Shown in pieces: positions 23,421-31,861 of a stretch of DNA of 44,041 nt. Position 1 is the stretch's first letter; the number at the start of each line of letters is the position of its first letter. The DNA is from a virus: positions 1 to 44,041 of IMG/VR virus record IMGVR_UViG_3300009506_000064; one strand, written 5' to 3'. Below the pieces are notes generated by a model. That model searched no databases. It was not told the origin of the DNA and saw nothing but the letters and a program-made list of their open reading frames with translations. A program made the position numbers and the translations under genes.

Positions 23421-23693
23421 GTGTCACGTTTTATTAATCAAACTATGCAAACTGTGAGGCGCGGACAAAGTTCAGTTGCTGCAACAGTTGTTAAACTTAC
23501 CGCAGTTTCAGACTCCGTTGAATTGCCTAGTATGGCTGCAAGCTCTAATTGTGTAGTTCAGCTTCGTCGCCCTGGTGATCCTAAAGTAGTAGTTAGTCAA
23601 ACTGATTTAAATACAGTTGGAGTTACTGGAAAAATTGGCGATGAAATTCTTTTAGTTAGTCTTCACACGGACCCTGTTCCGGAGCCGAGGTAA
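23421..23693 (+). CDS. hypothetical protein, 90 residues
   Basis: Starts at GTG (SRFINQTMQTVRRGQ) with TAGGAG upstream. Predicted to be beta-rich (SSVAATVVKLTAVSDSVELP). Probably a small virion or head-completion protein by position after the capsid gene; no family recognised. Confidence 0.65.
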   Translation: MSRFINQTMQTVRRGQSSVAATVVKLTAVSDSVELPSMAASSNCVVQLRRPGDPKVVVSQTDLNTVGVTGKIGDEILLVSLHTDPVPEPR

Positions 23694-23696
23694 GAT

Positions 23697-23987
23697 ATGC
23701 CCCCTCTTGAAATGACTGAAATTGAACTTAGATTTCGTATTAATAATAAACAAACTTTACTTGTTCGAGAATTAACTCCAAGAACTAAAGATAATTCGTT
23801 TGTTACGACTTCTGGTGGATTACGTAAAGATCATGGAGTTCTTAGTACTAATTCTAGTGCGGGTATTGCTGTAGATAGGTTTTATACTGGTGCTTCTGTA
23901 GTTAGAGATGTTGCTCCATCATCTAGTTTATATATTCATAATAGCCGTGAAAAGCGAGTAACTGTAGTACAACTTGAAGATAAGTAG
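23697..23987 (+). CDS. hypothetical protein, 96 residues
   Basis: A small beta-rich protein (TEIELRFRINNKQTLLVREL, then SSLYIHNSREKRVTVVQLED). Begins three bases after the preceding stop; the end of the preceding gene (CGGAGCCGAGG) provides the ribosome site. No domain recognised; probably a virion protein. Confidence 0.65.
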   Translation: MPPLEMTEIELRFRINNKQTLLVRELTPRTKDNSFVTTSGGLRKDHGVLSTNSSAGIAVDRFYTGASVVRDVAPSSSLYIHNSREKRVTVVQLEDK

Positions 23988-23998
23988 GAGCTTTTATA

Positions 23999-24391
23999 GT
24001 GGCTTCTAATAGACTTTTAAAAAAACAGTTAGCTTCTAAAGGATTTTATGATTTAGAAAAAGCTATTAAAGTTGGATTAAAACCTGATCCTGTTAGTGGT
24101 CATTGGGGAAGTAGAGATCCTATAAGCGGTGCTAGTTTAAAAGTTCCTGGTCATCCTACATTAAGTTTAGCCGTAAAAGAAGATAAAGCTTTAGGTTATA
24201 ATAATGTTCTTAGGGGAACTAGATTATATTCTTTTAAAAAATCTGATCCTCGTTTACAAGGCGGTTCTGTTAATACTCCTAGATCTAGGGATATTAGCGG
24301 GGCTTTATTTTCTAGTGAATTAGAAAAAGCGATTAGAAGTGATAAGGCTCCTAGATCTAAAAAACGTAGATGGGAAAGAGAAGGATTTTAA
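23999..24391 (+). CDS. hypothetical protein, 130 residues
   Basis: Starts at GTG after TAGGAG. Lys/Ser/Arg-rich; SGHWGSRDPISGASLKVPGH and a basic tail KAPRSKKRRWEREGF are distinctive. The 'GHWxSRdp.tG..LK.p.HpT' pattern appears in many small phage proteins located near head genes, but no function is known to me. Its stop is directly followed by the next ATG. Confidence 0.65.
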   Translation: MASNRLLKKQLASKGFYDLEKAIKVGLKPDPVSGHWGSRDPISGASLKVPGHPTLSLAVKEDKALGYNNVLRGTRLYSFKKSDPRLQGGSVNTPRSRDISGALFSSELEKAIRSDKAPRSKKRRWEREGF

Positions 24392-25078
24392 ATGCCCTCT
24401 GCATATGATACTGAAGGTAGGCTAAAAAAGCATGCCTTAATGGGTACTTCTTTTGCTACAGATCCTTATAAGAAAAAGGAACGTACACAGTTCCAGACTC
24501 TTTATGGAGAAGCAAAAGAAGCAGCCAGTCATGGTATTGGTCAAGAAGGAATGCTTAAACGTCTTCAAAGTGATTGGCAAGGCTATGCTTCTAATCAATT
24601 ATCTCGTCTTGAACAAATTGCTAAAGAAAGAGAAATGATTCAATCTGAGGGCGAGGCAAATATTTCTGCTCTTACCGATCCTGAAAAAGAAAAACGCTTT
24701 ACTGCTTATCAACAATGGGCTAGTTTGTCTCCTCAAACCCAGCAACATACTGGTATTTATAAATTAACTAATATGGGTATTCCTTCTGATTTTGTTAAAG
24801 AAGCTAAAAGAGCTTATTTAAATATGAATCAAAGCGATAGAAAAGCATATGCTAAAGATCATGGTGTTCCGGCTAATAGAGAAACTATGTCTACATTTAT
24901 AAAGAATTTATGGCAAGATAAGTACGGTACTCCACAAGAACAAGCTTATAAAGAAAAACTTAGTGCTGAAGTAGATAAGTTACAAGGTAGACTTGTACCT
25001 CTTCAAGAGGAAGAAATAGATAGACAAGAAAGACTAGCCAGTCGTGCGGAACTATATAGTATGTTTTTGGGGGTGTAA
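24392..25078 (+). CDS. hypothetical helical protein, 228 residues
   Basis: A charged, mostly helical protein with a long Glu/Lys/Gln-rich central part (LSRLEQIAKEREMIQSEGEA) and a C-terminal coiled coil (KLSAEVDKLQGRLVPLQEEE). No signal or membrane segment. Starts directly after the preceding stop, so coupled. Could be a scaffold-like or internal virion protein; no family recognised. Confidence 0.65.
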   Translation: MPSAYDTEGRLKKHALMGTSFATDPYKKKERTQFQTLYGEAKEAASHGIGQEGMLKRLQSDWQGYASNQLSRLEQIAKEREMIQSEGEANISALTDPEKEKRFTAYQQWASLSPQTQQHTGIYKLTNMGIPSDFVKEAKRAYLNMNQSDRKAYAKDHGVPANRETMSTFIKNLWQDKYGTPQEQAYKEKLSAEVDKLQGRLVPLQEEEIDRQERLASRAELYSMFLGV

Positions 25079-25079
25079 T

Positions 25080-25283
25080 ATGAGTTGGTTAAAAAAAGTA
25101 TTGTTAAAAGTATTTCGAAGTGCTCTTGAGCAGATTGTTCAAGAAGCTATGGAAAAAACAATTAAAGAACTTAATACCGAAATTGATGAAGTATTTAAAG
25201 ATGAACAAGAACGTCGAATTCTTAAATCTGGAATTGTGATGCTTCGTTCTAGACTTTTAGTAGTGATTAGAGAAAGGTTATAA
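25080..25283 (+). CDS. hypothetical amphipathic-helical protein, 67 residues
   Basis: Begins MSWLKKVLLKVFRSALEQIV at the ATG one base after the preceding stop (TAATATG); an in-frame ATG 36 bases earlier inside the previous gene is less likely. The N-terminal 20 residues form a cationic amphipathic helix, the rest is a charged helix. Peripheral membrane association is possible. No family recognised. Confidence 0.6.
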   Translation: MSWLKKVLLKVFRSALEQIVQEAMEKTIKELNTEIDEVFKDEQERRILKSGIVMLRSRLLVVIRERL

Positions 25284-25284
25284 A

Positions 25285-25608
25285 ATGGCTGCACTTTCAC
25301 AGGGTAATATAAAAAGCGTTCGTTTTGTTGATATTCCTACTTTAGATCAAGTTGTAGGACTTTGGCATTTAGTACTTCAATCAGCTTCGGATACGCTTAC
25401 AGTACCGGGATTGTTAACTACGGAAGCTGTAGCGGATCTTGAATATGATACTGTAGCGCATACAATACTAGTATCGGCTGGAGCCCTTACCGAAGGTCAG
25501 AATACAGTAACTATTGCTGGTGGTGGTCTTGGGGTTGAAGTTTTAATTGCGACTCGTCATAGGACAGGTTTCTTAAATAATCTAAGTAGAGATGAAGATC
25601 CTACGTAA
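25285..25608 (+). CDS. hypothetical beta-rich structural protein, 107 residues
   Basis: A Val/Thr/Ala-rich protein (SVRFVDIPTLDQVVGLWHLV, then HTILVSAGALTEGQNTVTIA), likely a small beta barrel or sandwich of the virion. It starts one base after the preceding stop and ends before a promoter-like motif. No family recognised. Confidence 0.65.
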   Translation: MAALSQGNIKSVRFVDIPTLDQVVGLWHLVLQSASDTLTVPGLLTTEAVADLEYDTVAHTILVSAGALTEGQNTVTIAGGGLGVEVLIATRHRTGFLNNLSRDEDPT

Positions 25609-25635
25609 TTGATCAACCGTTTAGTATTGCTTAAA

Positions 25636-25666
25636 CAAAACTTTAGACGGTATTATTTATTAGAAG
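25636..25666 (+). promoter_or_regulatory. phage promoter-like motif, copy 6
   Basis: Reads CAAAACTTTAGACGGTATTA then TTTATTAGAAG. Core identical, purine end AGAAG rather than AGAGGA. It precedes the 125-residue gene by about 107 bases, leaving a structured leader. Confidence 0.75.
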
Positions 25667-25679
25667 TTGAAGTGTAGTT

Positions 25680-25777
25680 AAGATATGTTGAATATCTTGC
25701 AGAATAAAACGTAAAATTAAAAGATTGCCAACCCCATTGGAGGGAAGGACTCTTTGTTGAAAGGAGAAATCCAATGG
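25680..25777 (+). promoter_or_regulatory. structured leader with start-codon hairpin
   Basis: Contains AAGATAT/ATATCTT (25680-25686 with 25692-25698, loop GTTGA), then an 8-bp inverted repeat CCATTGGA (25734-25741) with TCCAATGG (25770-25777) that pairs across the ATG at 25774. Nested inside is CTTTGTTGAAAG (4-bp stem), whose 3' arm abuts the AAAGGAG ribosome site. In this fold both ribosome site and start codon are partly hidden. Confidence 0.6.
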
Positions 25778-26151
25778 CTAATGATGTAAAGATTCGTTTT
25801 CGTTCGTTCCTGCCCGGCGGCGGGTTTGACTCTTCGGGTAATGCTAAGCAAGGTAAGACCCGGGTAGTTGGTGAGATTGACGTAACATCTTATGCGAAGG
25901 GTGGAGAAAATCTTGCTCCGGTAGATGTAGGTCTTAGCACAATCGATTTAATTAGTCTACGTGTACACGATCAGACTAGCCATCCTAGTGCTCAGGAGCA
26001 GCGACAGGCTCTCTATAATCAGACGAATGATCAGTTTTATCTAATTACTGTGTCTTCGGCTGGTGTGCCTATCGAGTATGCTAATGCAGCAACTGAGACT
26101 GTTGAGTTTGTGGCAGAAGGTGATAGCGCGCATGACGTGGAGCTAACGTAA
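25774..26151 (+). CDS. abundant virion protein candidate, 125 residues
   Basis: A beta-rich protein (VKIRFRSFLPGGGF, RVVGEIDVTSYAKGGENLAP, QFYLITVSSAGVPIEYANAA) with no enzyme motif. It has its own promoter-like motif, a structured leader and a strong terminator, and the same C/G-rich codon choice as scaffold and capsid. This points to a very abundant product, such as a capsid decoration (cement) protein or head fibre base. The 'VTSYAxGGExL' segment is shared by small phage head proteins I have seen unassigned. Function is inferred from expression layout, not from a recognised domain. Confidence 0.7.
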   Translation: MANDVKIRFRSFLPGGGFDSSGNAKQGKTRVVGEIDVTSYAKGGENLAPVDVGLSTIDLISLRVHDQTSHPSAQEQRQALYNQTNDQFYLITVSSAGVPIEYANAATETVEFVAEGDSAHDVELT

Positions 26152-26186
26152 GTTAGTTTAAGTAAACTAAAGTCTTGAACATATAG

Positions 26187-26215
26187 GGGGCCTGGATTCC
26201 AGGCCCCTTATTAAT
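26187..26215 (+). terminator. intrinsic terminator after 125-residue gene
   Basis: GGGGCCTGG (26187-26195), loop ATT, CCAGGCCCC (26199-26207), then TTATTAATTT. A perfect 9-bp GC-rich stem. Confidence 0.87.
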
Positions 26216-26232
26216 TTGATTAAGGAATTTTT

Positions 26233-26397
26233 ATGAATTATCAAGCTGCTTTACGTTGTGAATTATGCGGTGTACCTATTGTTAAAAAATCTAGAGCAAA
26301 AACACCTAAATATTGCGCTTCTTGTCGTGAAAAGAAACAAGAAGCATGGAAGATGCAACTTAAAGTTGATAGACAACGCAGGGTGCGTGGTCGATAA
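26233..26397 (+). CDS. small zinc-ribbon protein, 54 residues
   Basis: Encodes RCELCGVPIVKKSRAKTPKY then CASCREKKQ: two CxxC knuckles about 18 residues apart, a typical zinc ribbon, and a basic C-terminal helix ending QRRVRGR. The ATG is preceded by AAGGA. It lies just after a terminator with no promoter-like motif, so it depends on read-through. Nucleic-acid binding is likely from the fold; role unknown. Confidence 0.65.
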   Translation: MNYQAALRCELCGVPIVKKSRAKTPKYCASCREKKQEAWKMQLKVDRQRRVRGR

Positions 26398-26418
26398 TTA
26401 AACAAAAGGAGAAATATT

Positions 26419-26679
26419 ATGGCTACTACTGTTGCAAACCGTCGGGTGGTTCCTCTTGGTGGAATTACCATGGAAGTTCTTAATCTTACTGGCGTAACTG
26501 ATGCTGATACTGTAACAAGTCAGATGCAACGACCGGTATTTGGATTTGGAGTTGTATATAGCGATGGTTCACCAATGACGGCTGCTATTAATCCTTCGAT
26601 TTCTGGTCGAACGATAACTCTTAATAGTACGGATCTTGATGGCGATGATAATTTAGTACTGGTTCTATTTGGTTTTTAA
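26419..26679 (+). CDS. hypothetical beta-rich structural protein, 86 residues
   Basis: A small Val/Thr/Gly-rich protein (TTVANRRVVPLGGITMEVLN, then GRTITLNSTDLDGDDNLVLV), predicted all-beta. AAAAGGAG precedes the ATG. Codon use here (CGTCGGGTGG, CGAACG) is again somewhat C/G-richer than in flanking genes. Probably a minor virion protein; no family recognised. Confidence 0.65.
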   Translation: MATTVANRRVVPLGGITMEVLNLTGVTDADTVTSQMQRPVFGFGVVYSDGSPMTAAINPSISGRTITLNSTDLDGDDNLVLVLFGF

Positions 26680-26706
26680 TCAAATACTATCAAGGGAGGA
26701 GTATTT

Positions 26707-27408
26707 ATGTTGGTAAAATTACCAGAACAGGGTCGTCCATTAAACGTTTTTTATCGTAAGTGTGCTCTTGGAGTTGATCTCCCGGCGCAATTATTTTATG
26801 ATTTGCGTGGACTTGATGGTAATTTTTATTTTATTTACCATCCTTATAGAATTCTCTGGGATAATATTGTTAATGAGTATACTGGAAAATTAGATGAAGA
26901 ACGCTATCCTGTTGTAGAAAATAGTTTCAAATACGGACAATTAGTTATGGGCCATGTTCTTTCTAACGGGCAAGGTATACCTGCGCCTGAAGGAAATTGG
27001 CATCTTTGGCGGTATTGTTCTGCTATAAATTCTTGGGCTCATATTATTGAAATTAAATATAAAGATCCGATATACATGAAGTTAATTGTAGAGCGTATCT
27101 GGCTTCAAGCTAAATACAACGATAGGTATGGGCATCGTAGTTATCAAAAAATGATGGAAGAAGCAGATCTTAAACAAAGAGCTAAGATTCAAGACGAGAA
27201 GCAAGATCTCATGAATCAGATTAATAAAGCTAATACTGCTCTAGTAGGTAGAGCGATGTATAATTTTGAGCATGGTAGAGTTAAACCAACTAAGCCAAAG
27301 AAGGATATTATTGTTTCTGGTGCTGGTATTAACAAGCGTTCAAGGATAACTCGTGATCTTACTGATCGGGAAGGTGGTTTGATCTTACCTGATAATTTAG
27401 GAGATTAA
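26707..27408 (+). CDS. hypothetical protein, 233 residues
   Basis: Mixed alpha/beta protein with many aromatic residues in the first half (NFYFIYHPYRILWDN, NWHLWRYCSAINSWAHIIEI) and a Lys-rich helical second half. No recognised motif. GGGAGGAG precedes the ATG. Its stop is directly followed by the GTG of the fibronectin-like gene. Probably a head-tail or tail component by position. Confidence 0.65.
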   Translation: MLVKLPEQGRPLNVFYRKCALGVDLPAQLFYDLRGLDGNFYFIYHPYRILWDNIVNEYTGKLDEERYPVVENSFKYGQLVMGHVLSNGQGIPAPEGNWHLWRYCSAINSWAHIIEIKYKDPIYMKLIVERIWLQAKYNDRYGHRSYQKMMEEADLKQRAKIQDEKQDLMNQINKANTALVGRAMYNFEHGRVKPTKPKKDIIVSGAGINKRSRITRDLTDREGGLILPDNLGD

Positions 27409-28389
27409 GTGGCTACTAGTGCTAAAAGATTAGGAATGGACGTAAAGGATGATCTTGAGTTAGAATTACGTCTACGCCGTATCGAGGCAGAGTTAGAACA
27501 GTGTGTTAAAGCTTCTGATATTGGTGATGGTTCTGATCAAACGCAACGGGTTTCTACTGTACCTCAAGTTACCGGACTTAGAGTTACAGGACGAACGGCG
27601 GGCGCAATAAGCATGGCTTGGAATCAGGTTAGGATTTCTGATTTAAGAAGATATGAATTGTGGATTGCTGAAGATTTAGCTTTTAGTACAAATCTTCAAA
27701 CATTTAATGTTGCAGGAACTGATTATACATATAGTACGGTTTCTTCAACAGGAGGTGGTGGTAATACTTCAGTTTATGCTAAAGTTAGAGCTAGAACTAA
27801 ATCAGGAAATGTTGGTGTATTTTCTGCTATATTAAATGCTTTAACAGGCCAAGCTCAAACTGATGATATTGCTGATGAATCGGTAACTGTTGAAAAAGTT
27901 TCAACTGAAGATCCTGATAGTACTGTTTGGACTTCTGAAAATGACGGTGCTGGAAGTGGTCTTGATGCTGATCTTGTAGACGGTATTGATAGTGATGAAC
28001 TTATGACGGTGGATGGTTACCACGCAGAAGATCTACTTGTATTTGATGAGGTTGTTCCTCTTTATTATGAAAGCGCCTCAACAGCTATGGCGGATAATTC
28101 TGATATTACATTTAATCATGGTTTAGGTAGTGAGCCTCGATTGGTTCAAGTTTATGCCGTTTGTATTTCAGCAGAATTAGGTCATAGTGTTGGAGATAAG
28201 CTTTTAATTGGTTGGGGAAGTGAAGGAACAGTTGGAGGTGGAAAAGGAGTAGAATGTTTTATTCGTGGTACTACTAGTATTATTATTCGTATAGCTCAAA
28301 ATGGAATTAGAATGCTTTCTACCGCACCAATTGTTTGGACTAATGCGACTACTGCAAAATGGGAATTAATTGTAAAAGCATGGAAGTAA
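27409..28389 (+). CDS. tail/appendage protein with fibronectin type III-like domain
   Basis: 326 residues from a GTG that follows the preceding stop without a gap. After a coiled-coil start, residues about 48-140 look like a fibronectin type III domain (VPQVTGLRVTGRTAGAISMAW, YELWIAEDLAF). This is followed by DADLVDGIDSDEL and VDGYHAEDLL, the 'DAxxLDGxxxxxx' motif common in phage tail fibres, and a beta-rich C-terminus (LGSEPRLVQVYAVCISAELG). It likely belongs to the virion's appendages. Confidence 0.7.
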   Translation: MATSAKRLGMDVKDDLELELRLRRIEAELEQCVKASDIGDGSDQTQRVSTVPQVTGLRVTGRTAGAISMAWNQVRISDLRRYELWIAEDLAFSTNLQTFNVAGTDYTYSTVSSTGGGGNTSVYAKVRARTKSGNVGVFSAILNALTGQAQTDDIADESVTVEKVSTEDPDSTVWTSENDGAGSGLDADLVDGIDSDELMTVDGYHAEDLLVFDEVVPLYYESASTAMADNSDITFNHGLGSEPRLVQVYAVCISAELGHSVGDKLLIGWGSEGTVGGGKGVECFIRGTTSIIIRIAQNGIRMLSTAPIVWTNATTAKWELIVKAWK

Positions 28390-28399
28390 GGAAAAATAA

Positions 28400-29092
28400 A
28401 TGGCGACAATAGATGATAATCTATCAGGTCTTAGAAATAGGGTAAGACGTTGGTTGCATGAATTAGCTCCCGGTAATTCTTTTTGGAGTAATACGTTTAT
28501 TGATCAACAAATCAATGTTTCTTATCGTCGGCGTTGTGCAAATCTTGTTATGGCTTATGAAGGATATTTTACAAATGTTGCGACTAGAGATCTTGTGGCT
28601 GATCAAGAAAGGTATGCGTGGCCTCCAGGATTAGAACGTGTTTTAAAAATGGAGTTAGTGAGAACAGATGGTACTACAATACCTATAGAACGTGAAGAAC
28701 GTCATTATGCGGCTAAGTTAACTGAAGCGGGTGGCGGTCAAGATATTTATATGCCTAATTGGCGTCCCATTAGTGGTGGTTTTGTTCTAGAGCCGGCCCC
28801 ACAAGAAGCAGTAACTAATGGTCTTAGACTTGAATATTATGGATTACCTACGTTAATGCAAAATAGTGGGGATTCTATGCATCCTGATTTTCCTCGTAGT
28901 TTTGATGAATTAATTGTATTGGATACTGTTGTTGCTTGTATGGATTCAGAGAATTTATTAGAATTAGCAGGAACACGGACGGCTCTTCGTCAACGAGCAG
29001 AATGGGAACTTGATTGGGAAAGATATATTGATAATAGAGTTATTAGTACAAATAAAATTCAACCCTTCATTCCGCATTATATAGATAGCTAG
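28400..29092 (+). CDS. head-tail adaptor / tail tubular A-like protein
   Basis: 230 residues; the helical start (SGLRNRVRRWLHELAPGNSF, FIDQQINVSYRRRCANLVMA) and the later EYYGLPTLMQNSGDSMHPD, SFDELIVLDTVVACMDSENL resemble phage adaptor proteins that bind below the portal (DUF6682-type and T7 gp11-like). It is somewhat longer than T7 gp11 (196). The adjacent 850-residue gene fits gp12, supporting the assignment by order. Confidence 0.68.
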   Translation: MATIDDNLSGLRNRVRRWLHELAPGNSFWSNTFIDQQINVSYRRRCANLVMAYEGYFTNVATRDLVADQERYAWPPGLERVLKMELVRTDGTTIPIEREERHYAAKLTEAGGGQDIYMPNWRPISGGFVLEPAPQEAVTNGLRLEYYGLPTLMQNSGDSMHPDFPRSFDELIVLDTVVACMDSENLLELAGTRTALRQRAEWELDWERYIDNRVISTNKIQPFIPHYIDS

Positions 29093-29096
29093 AATA

Positions 29097-29282
29097 ATGA
29101 TTTGTTTATGTGGAGAGCAAATTATACGAAAGAGAAAAAATTCTAATAATGAAATTTTATGTAAAAAATGTAATAATAGGCGACGAAATAATAAATATGC
29201 AGTTTCTTTGTGTGTTTCTTGTAATTCATTTAAAAAAGACCGTTTAATAATCGCCGGTAAATTTCCAGGAGTATTAATATAA
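29097..29282 (+). CDS. small multi-cysteine zinc-binding protein, 61 residues
   Basis: Contains CLCGEQII, LCKKCNNRRRNN and LCVSCNSFKKD: three CxC/CxxC pairs, enough for one zinc ribbon with a spare pair. Lys/Arg/Asn-rich. It fills the gap between adaptor and tail gene, overlapping the next ATG by one base (ATAATG). Ribosome site weak. Homing-endonuclease remnants and small DNA-binding proteins share such patterns; role unknown. Confidence 0.6.
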   Translation: MICLCGEQIIRKRKNSNNEILCKKCNNRRRNNKYAVSLCVSCNSFKKDRLIIAGKFPGVLI

Positions 29283-31834
29283 TGCCTTCAACTCCTAAAA
29301 TGCCTTCTGTTGATATTATCAATTTTGAGGGTTTATACACTAAACAGAACCCAGAAACATTAAAAGTTACTCAACTTCGTGAGTGTAAGAACGCAGACTT
29401 TTTTAGAGAATATGGTTCTCTATCTAAGTTACGCGGTAATACTCGTGTGCTTTCTAGTCAATATTCTGAGGATGCAGTTACAAAAGGAATTTATTGGGGT
29501 TCTAATTATAAAGTTCAAGATCTTTCTGGAGCTATTGATAGGCAAGTAATTATTGCGGCTGGAACAACTATTCAGAAAATTAATTCAGATGGAACATTGA
29601 CTGAATTATTATCTGATGAACCTGATGAACTTTATCGTACTTCAGGACAGCTTGATAGGTTTTTATTCTTTACTAGTCAAGATCCTTTTGATGTTGGTAA
29701 ACGAGGCCAAATGTCAAAGTATGACGGAACTAGAATTACTCAATGGGGCGTGACCCCTCCTGGTAGTCAAGTTATTAAGTATACAAATGGTGGACTTACC
29801 GAGTCTGATATAGATACACCTGTTGAGGGTTTTGATGATTCTTCTTTGTTTACTGTTAGTAACGCTACGGTAGAAGATTCAACTCAGCCAGCATGGCGTT
29901 CTACTTGTGTAAAAATGACGAAAGGTACTTCTTCTACTGTTGCATATATTGAAAGATTAGGTGTAGATGCTAATGCTCCTACGCCTTTTCAAATTAATAA
30001 TATTATTGAAGATAGAGCCCAAGTTCAAGTTTTTATTCCTCGTGAACATTATAGAAAATTAGCGACTAGTGGTAGAGCTTTATCTGTATATATTGGATCA
30101 GGAGCATCATTAGCAAATGATTATTATCGTTATGATTTTCAAATTGGGCGTTTGTATGAAGGTTGGAATACTTTAATTTTTGATTTTTCAACTTATCCTT
30201 CTGGTGATTTTGGTACAACGGTCGGTACTCCAGATGATGATAATCTTGCTAGTTATCGTTTTGAGGTTATTACGAATAATGCTACGGATGCTCCTGTAGT
30301 ATATTGGGATTGGTTTGTTTCTTTAGATCAAGGATCAGTAGTTCCTGCTTTCGGAGATGCCGGAGGATTAGTTTTTCCTTCCGCAGAGTCGTCTTTATGG
30401 AGTTATAAAGTTACATTTGTAGATGATGCTGGATTTGAATCAAACGCAGGTCCAGAATCTGTAATAGCTGATAATACTACAGGGGATATAGATTATGGTC
30501 AAATTGATCTAACAAATATTCCAGTTTCTAAAGATGGTTCTGTAGTAAAACGAAATCTTTATAGAAGGGTTGCTTCAGGTTCCCAATTTTTATATCTTGA
30601 TTCAATTAATGATAATGTAACAACTACTTATACAGATACTGTTCCTGATACTTCGTTAGGAAGTGATACTCCTCCTTTATTGGGGGATTTGATTTTTGAT
30701 AATAGCCGCCCTCCTAGTGGCGGGATTATGTTAATTTGGAAACGAACGGCGTTTGTTGCAGGTGATCCTCTTAATCCAACTATTTTAGCTTACAGTAGAT
30801 TTGATCTTCCAGAAGCATTTCCTATTAATAATGCGATTGAATTTGATGAACGTGTTACTGGTTTGTTTAAAACATATCTTGGGGTAGTGGTTACTACTGA
30901 AACAGCATATTGGAGAATTATCGGAGACAATCCAGATTATACCGTTGATAAGGTTATTGAGGGTTTTGGTGGGGTAGGGCCTCGTGCTGTAGGAACAGGG
31001 CGAGAAGTTGGTTGGGTTGTAGATAGAGATGGTCTTAGACTTTATGATCTTAGAGATACAATTAAGATTTCTGAAATTATTAGAGATAGGGTAGATGCTT
31101 TTAATAAAATTTATTTAGAAGAGGCACATACAGTACATAGTAGAAAGAATAATGCTTTACTTTGGTTAACTAAAGATTCTTCTGAAATATATTCGGATAT
31201 CTATATGTATCAATATATGATTGATGAAGTACGACAAGGATGGTTCTCACAGATAGAACCAAATCCTACTACATTTAATATTCAGCATTTATGGGAAGTG
31301 GAAGATTCTAACGGAAATTTTAAATTATATGCTGCTACTTCTGGTGGTATGGTTCATGAAATGTTAAGTGAAGATTCTTTTAATTGGTTAGATGATCAAG
31401 GAAAATCTCGTGCAATTACAATGGAGGTTTTACTTCCTTATATGCGTTTAGGCGTTACTGAAGAGGCCGTAGCCTTAACCGGTTGTTCAGGTAGAGTAGT
31501 ACCTAAAGAAATTGAATTAAGAATTAAAGAAAATAATGGTTTAGCTCATACTTGGACGGTTACGGTAGATACAAGCGACTCAGCTAGTGAAAACGCTTCA
31601 GTTAGAGATACTCAAGATATAATTTTTGATTTTAAAGCCGGACAAAGTTTATTAAGATTACCAACTCAAGATTTAATTCCAGGAGAGTACGTTAGACTCC
31701 GATTGATTAATTCAGAAAAAGATAAAGATCTTTCGATAATGGGCGTTAAGATATATTATTTGGTTAGGCCAGGACAATATATAGTTACTGGTGTTTCTGG
31801 TGATGGTGTTGCTGGTGGAGGGGGGCAGAATTGA
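29282..31834 (+). CDS. tail tubular B-like / tail hub protein
   Basis: 850 residues, close to T7 gp12 (794) in size and position. The N-terminus (INFEGLYTKQNPETLKVTQL, ECKNADFFREYGSLSKLRGN) has the 'GLnt..xp..l..gq....N...r.gg.l..R.G' layout of short-tail nozzle/propeller proteins. The body is beta-rich throughout, with repeated strand-turn units. It ends in GGGGQN. Six copies would form the tail nozzle below the adaptor ring. A P22 gp10-like protein is the alternative reading; both fill the same place. Confidence 0.7.
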   Translation: MPSTPKMPSVDIINFEGLYTKQNPETLKVTQLRECKNADFFREYGSLSKLRGNTRVLSSQYSEDAVTKGIYWGSNYKVQDLSGAIDRQVIIAAGTTIQKINSDGTLTELLSDEPDELYRTSGQLDRFLFFTSQDPFDVGKRGQMSKYDGTRITQWGVTPPGSQVIKYTNGGLTESDIDTPVEGFDDSSLFTVSNATVEDSTQPAWRSTCVKMTKGTSSTVAYIERLGVDANAPTPFQINNIIEDRAQVQVFIPREHYRKLATSGRALSVYIGSGASLANDYYRYDFQIGRLYEGWNTLIFDFSTYPSGDFGTTVGTPDDDNLASYRFEVITNNATDAPVVYWDWFVSLDQGSVVPAFGDAGGLVFPSAESSLWSYKVTFVDDAGFESNAGPESVIADNTTGDIDYGQIDLTNIPVSKDGSVVKRNLYRRVASGSQFLYLDSINDNVTTTYTDTVPDTSLGSDTPPLLGDLIFDNSRPPSGGIMLIWKRTAFVAGDPLNPTILAYSRFDLPEAFPINNAIEFDERVTGLFKTYLGVVVTTETAYWRIIGDNPDYTVDKVIEGFGGVGPRAVGTGREVGWVVDRDGLRLYDLRDTIKISEIIRDRVDAFNKIYLEEAHTVHSRKNNALLWLTKDSSEIYSDIYMYQYMIDEVRQGWFSQIEPNPTTFNIQHLWEVEDSNGNFKLYAATSGGMVHEMLSEDSFNWLDDQGKSRAITMEVLLPYMRLGVTEEAVALTGCSGRVVPKEIELRIKENNGLAHTWTVTVDTSDSASENASVRDTQDIIFDFKAGQSLLRLPTQDLIPGEYVRLRLINSEKDKDLSIMGVKIYYLVRPGQYIVTGVSGDGVAGGGGQN

Positions 31835-31861
31835 TTAGTTTAATTAAAAAATCTAAATCAA

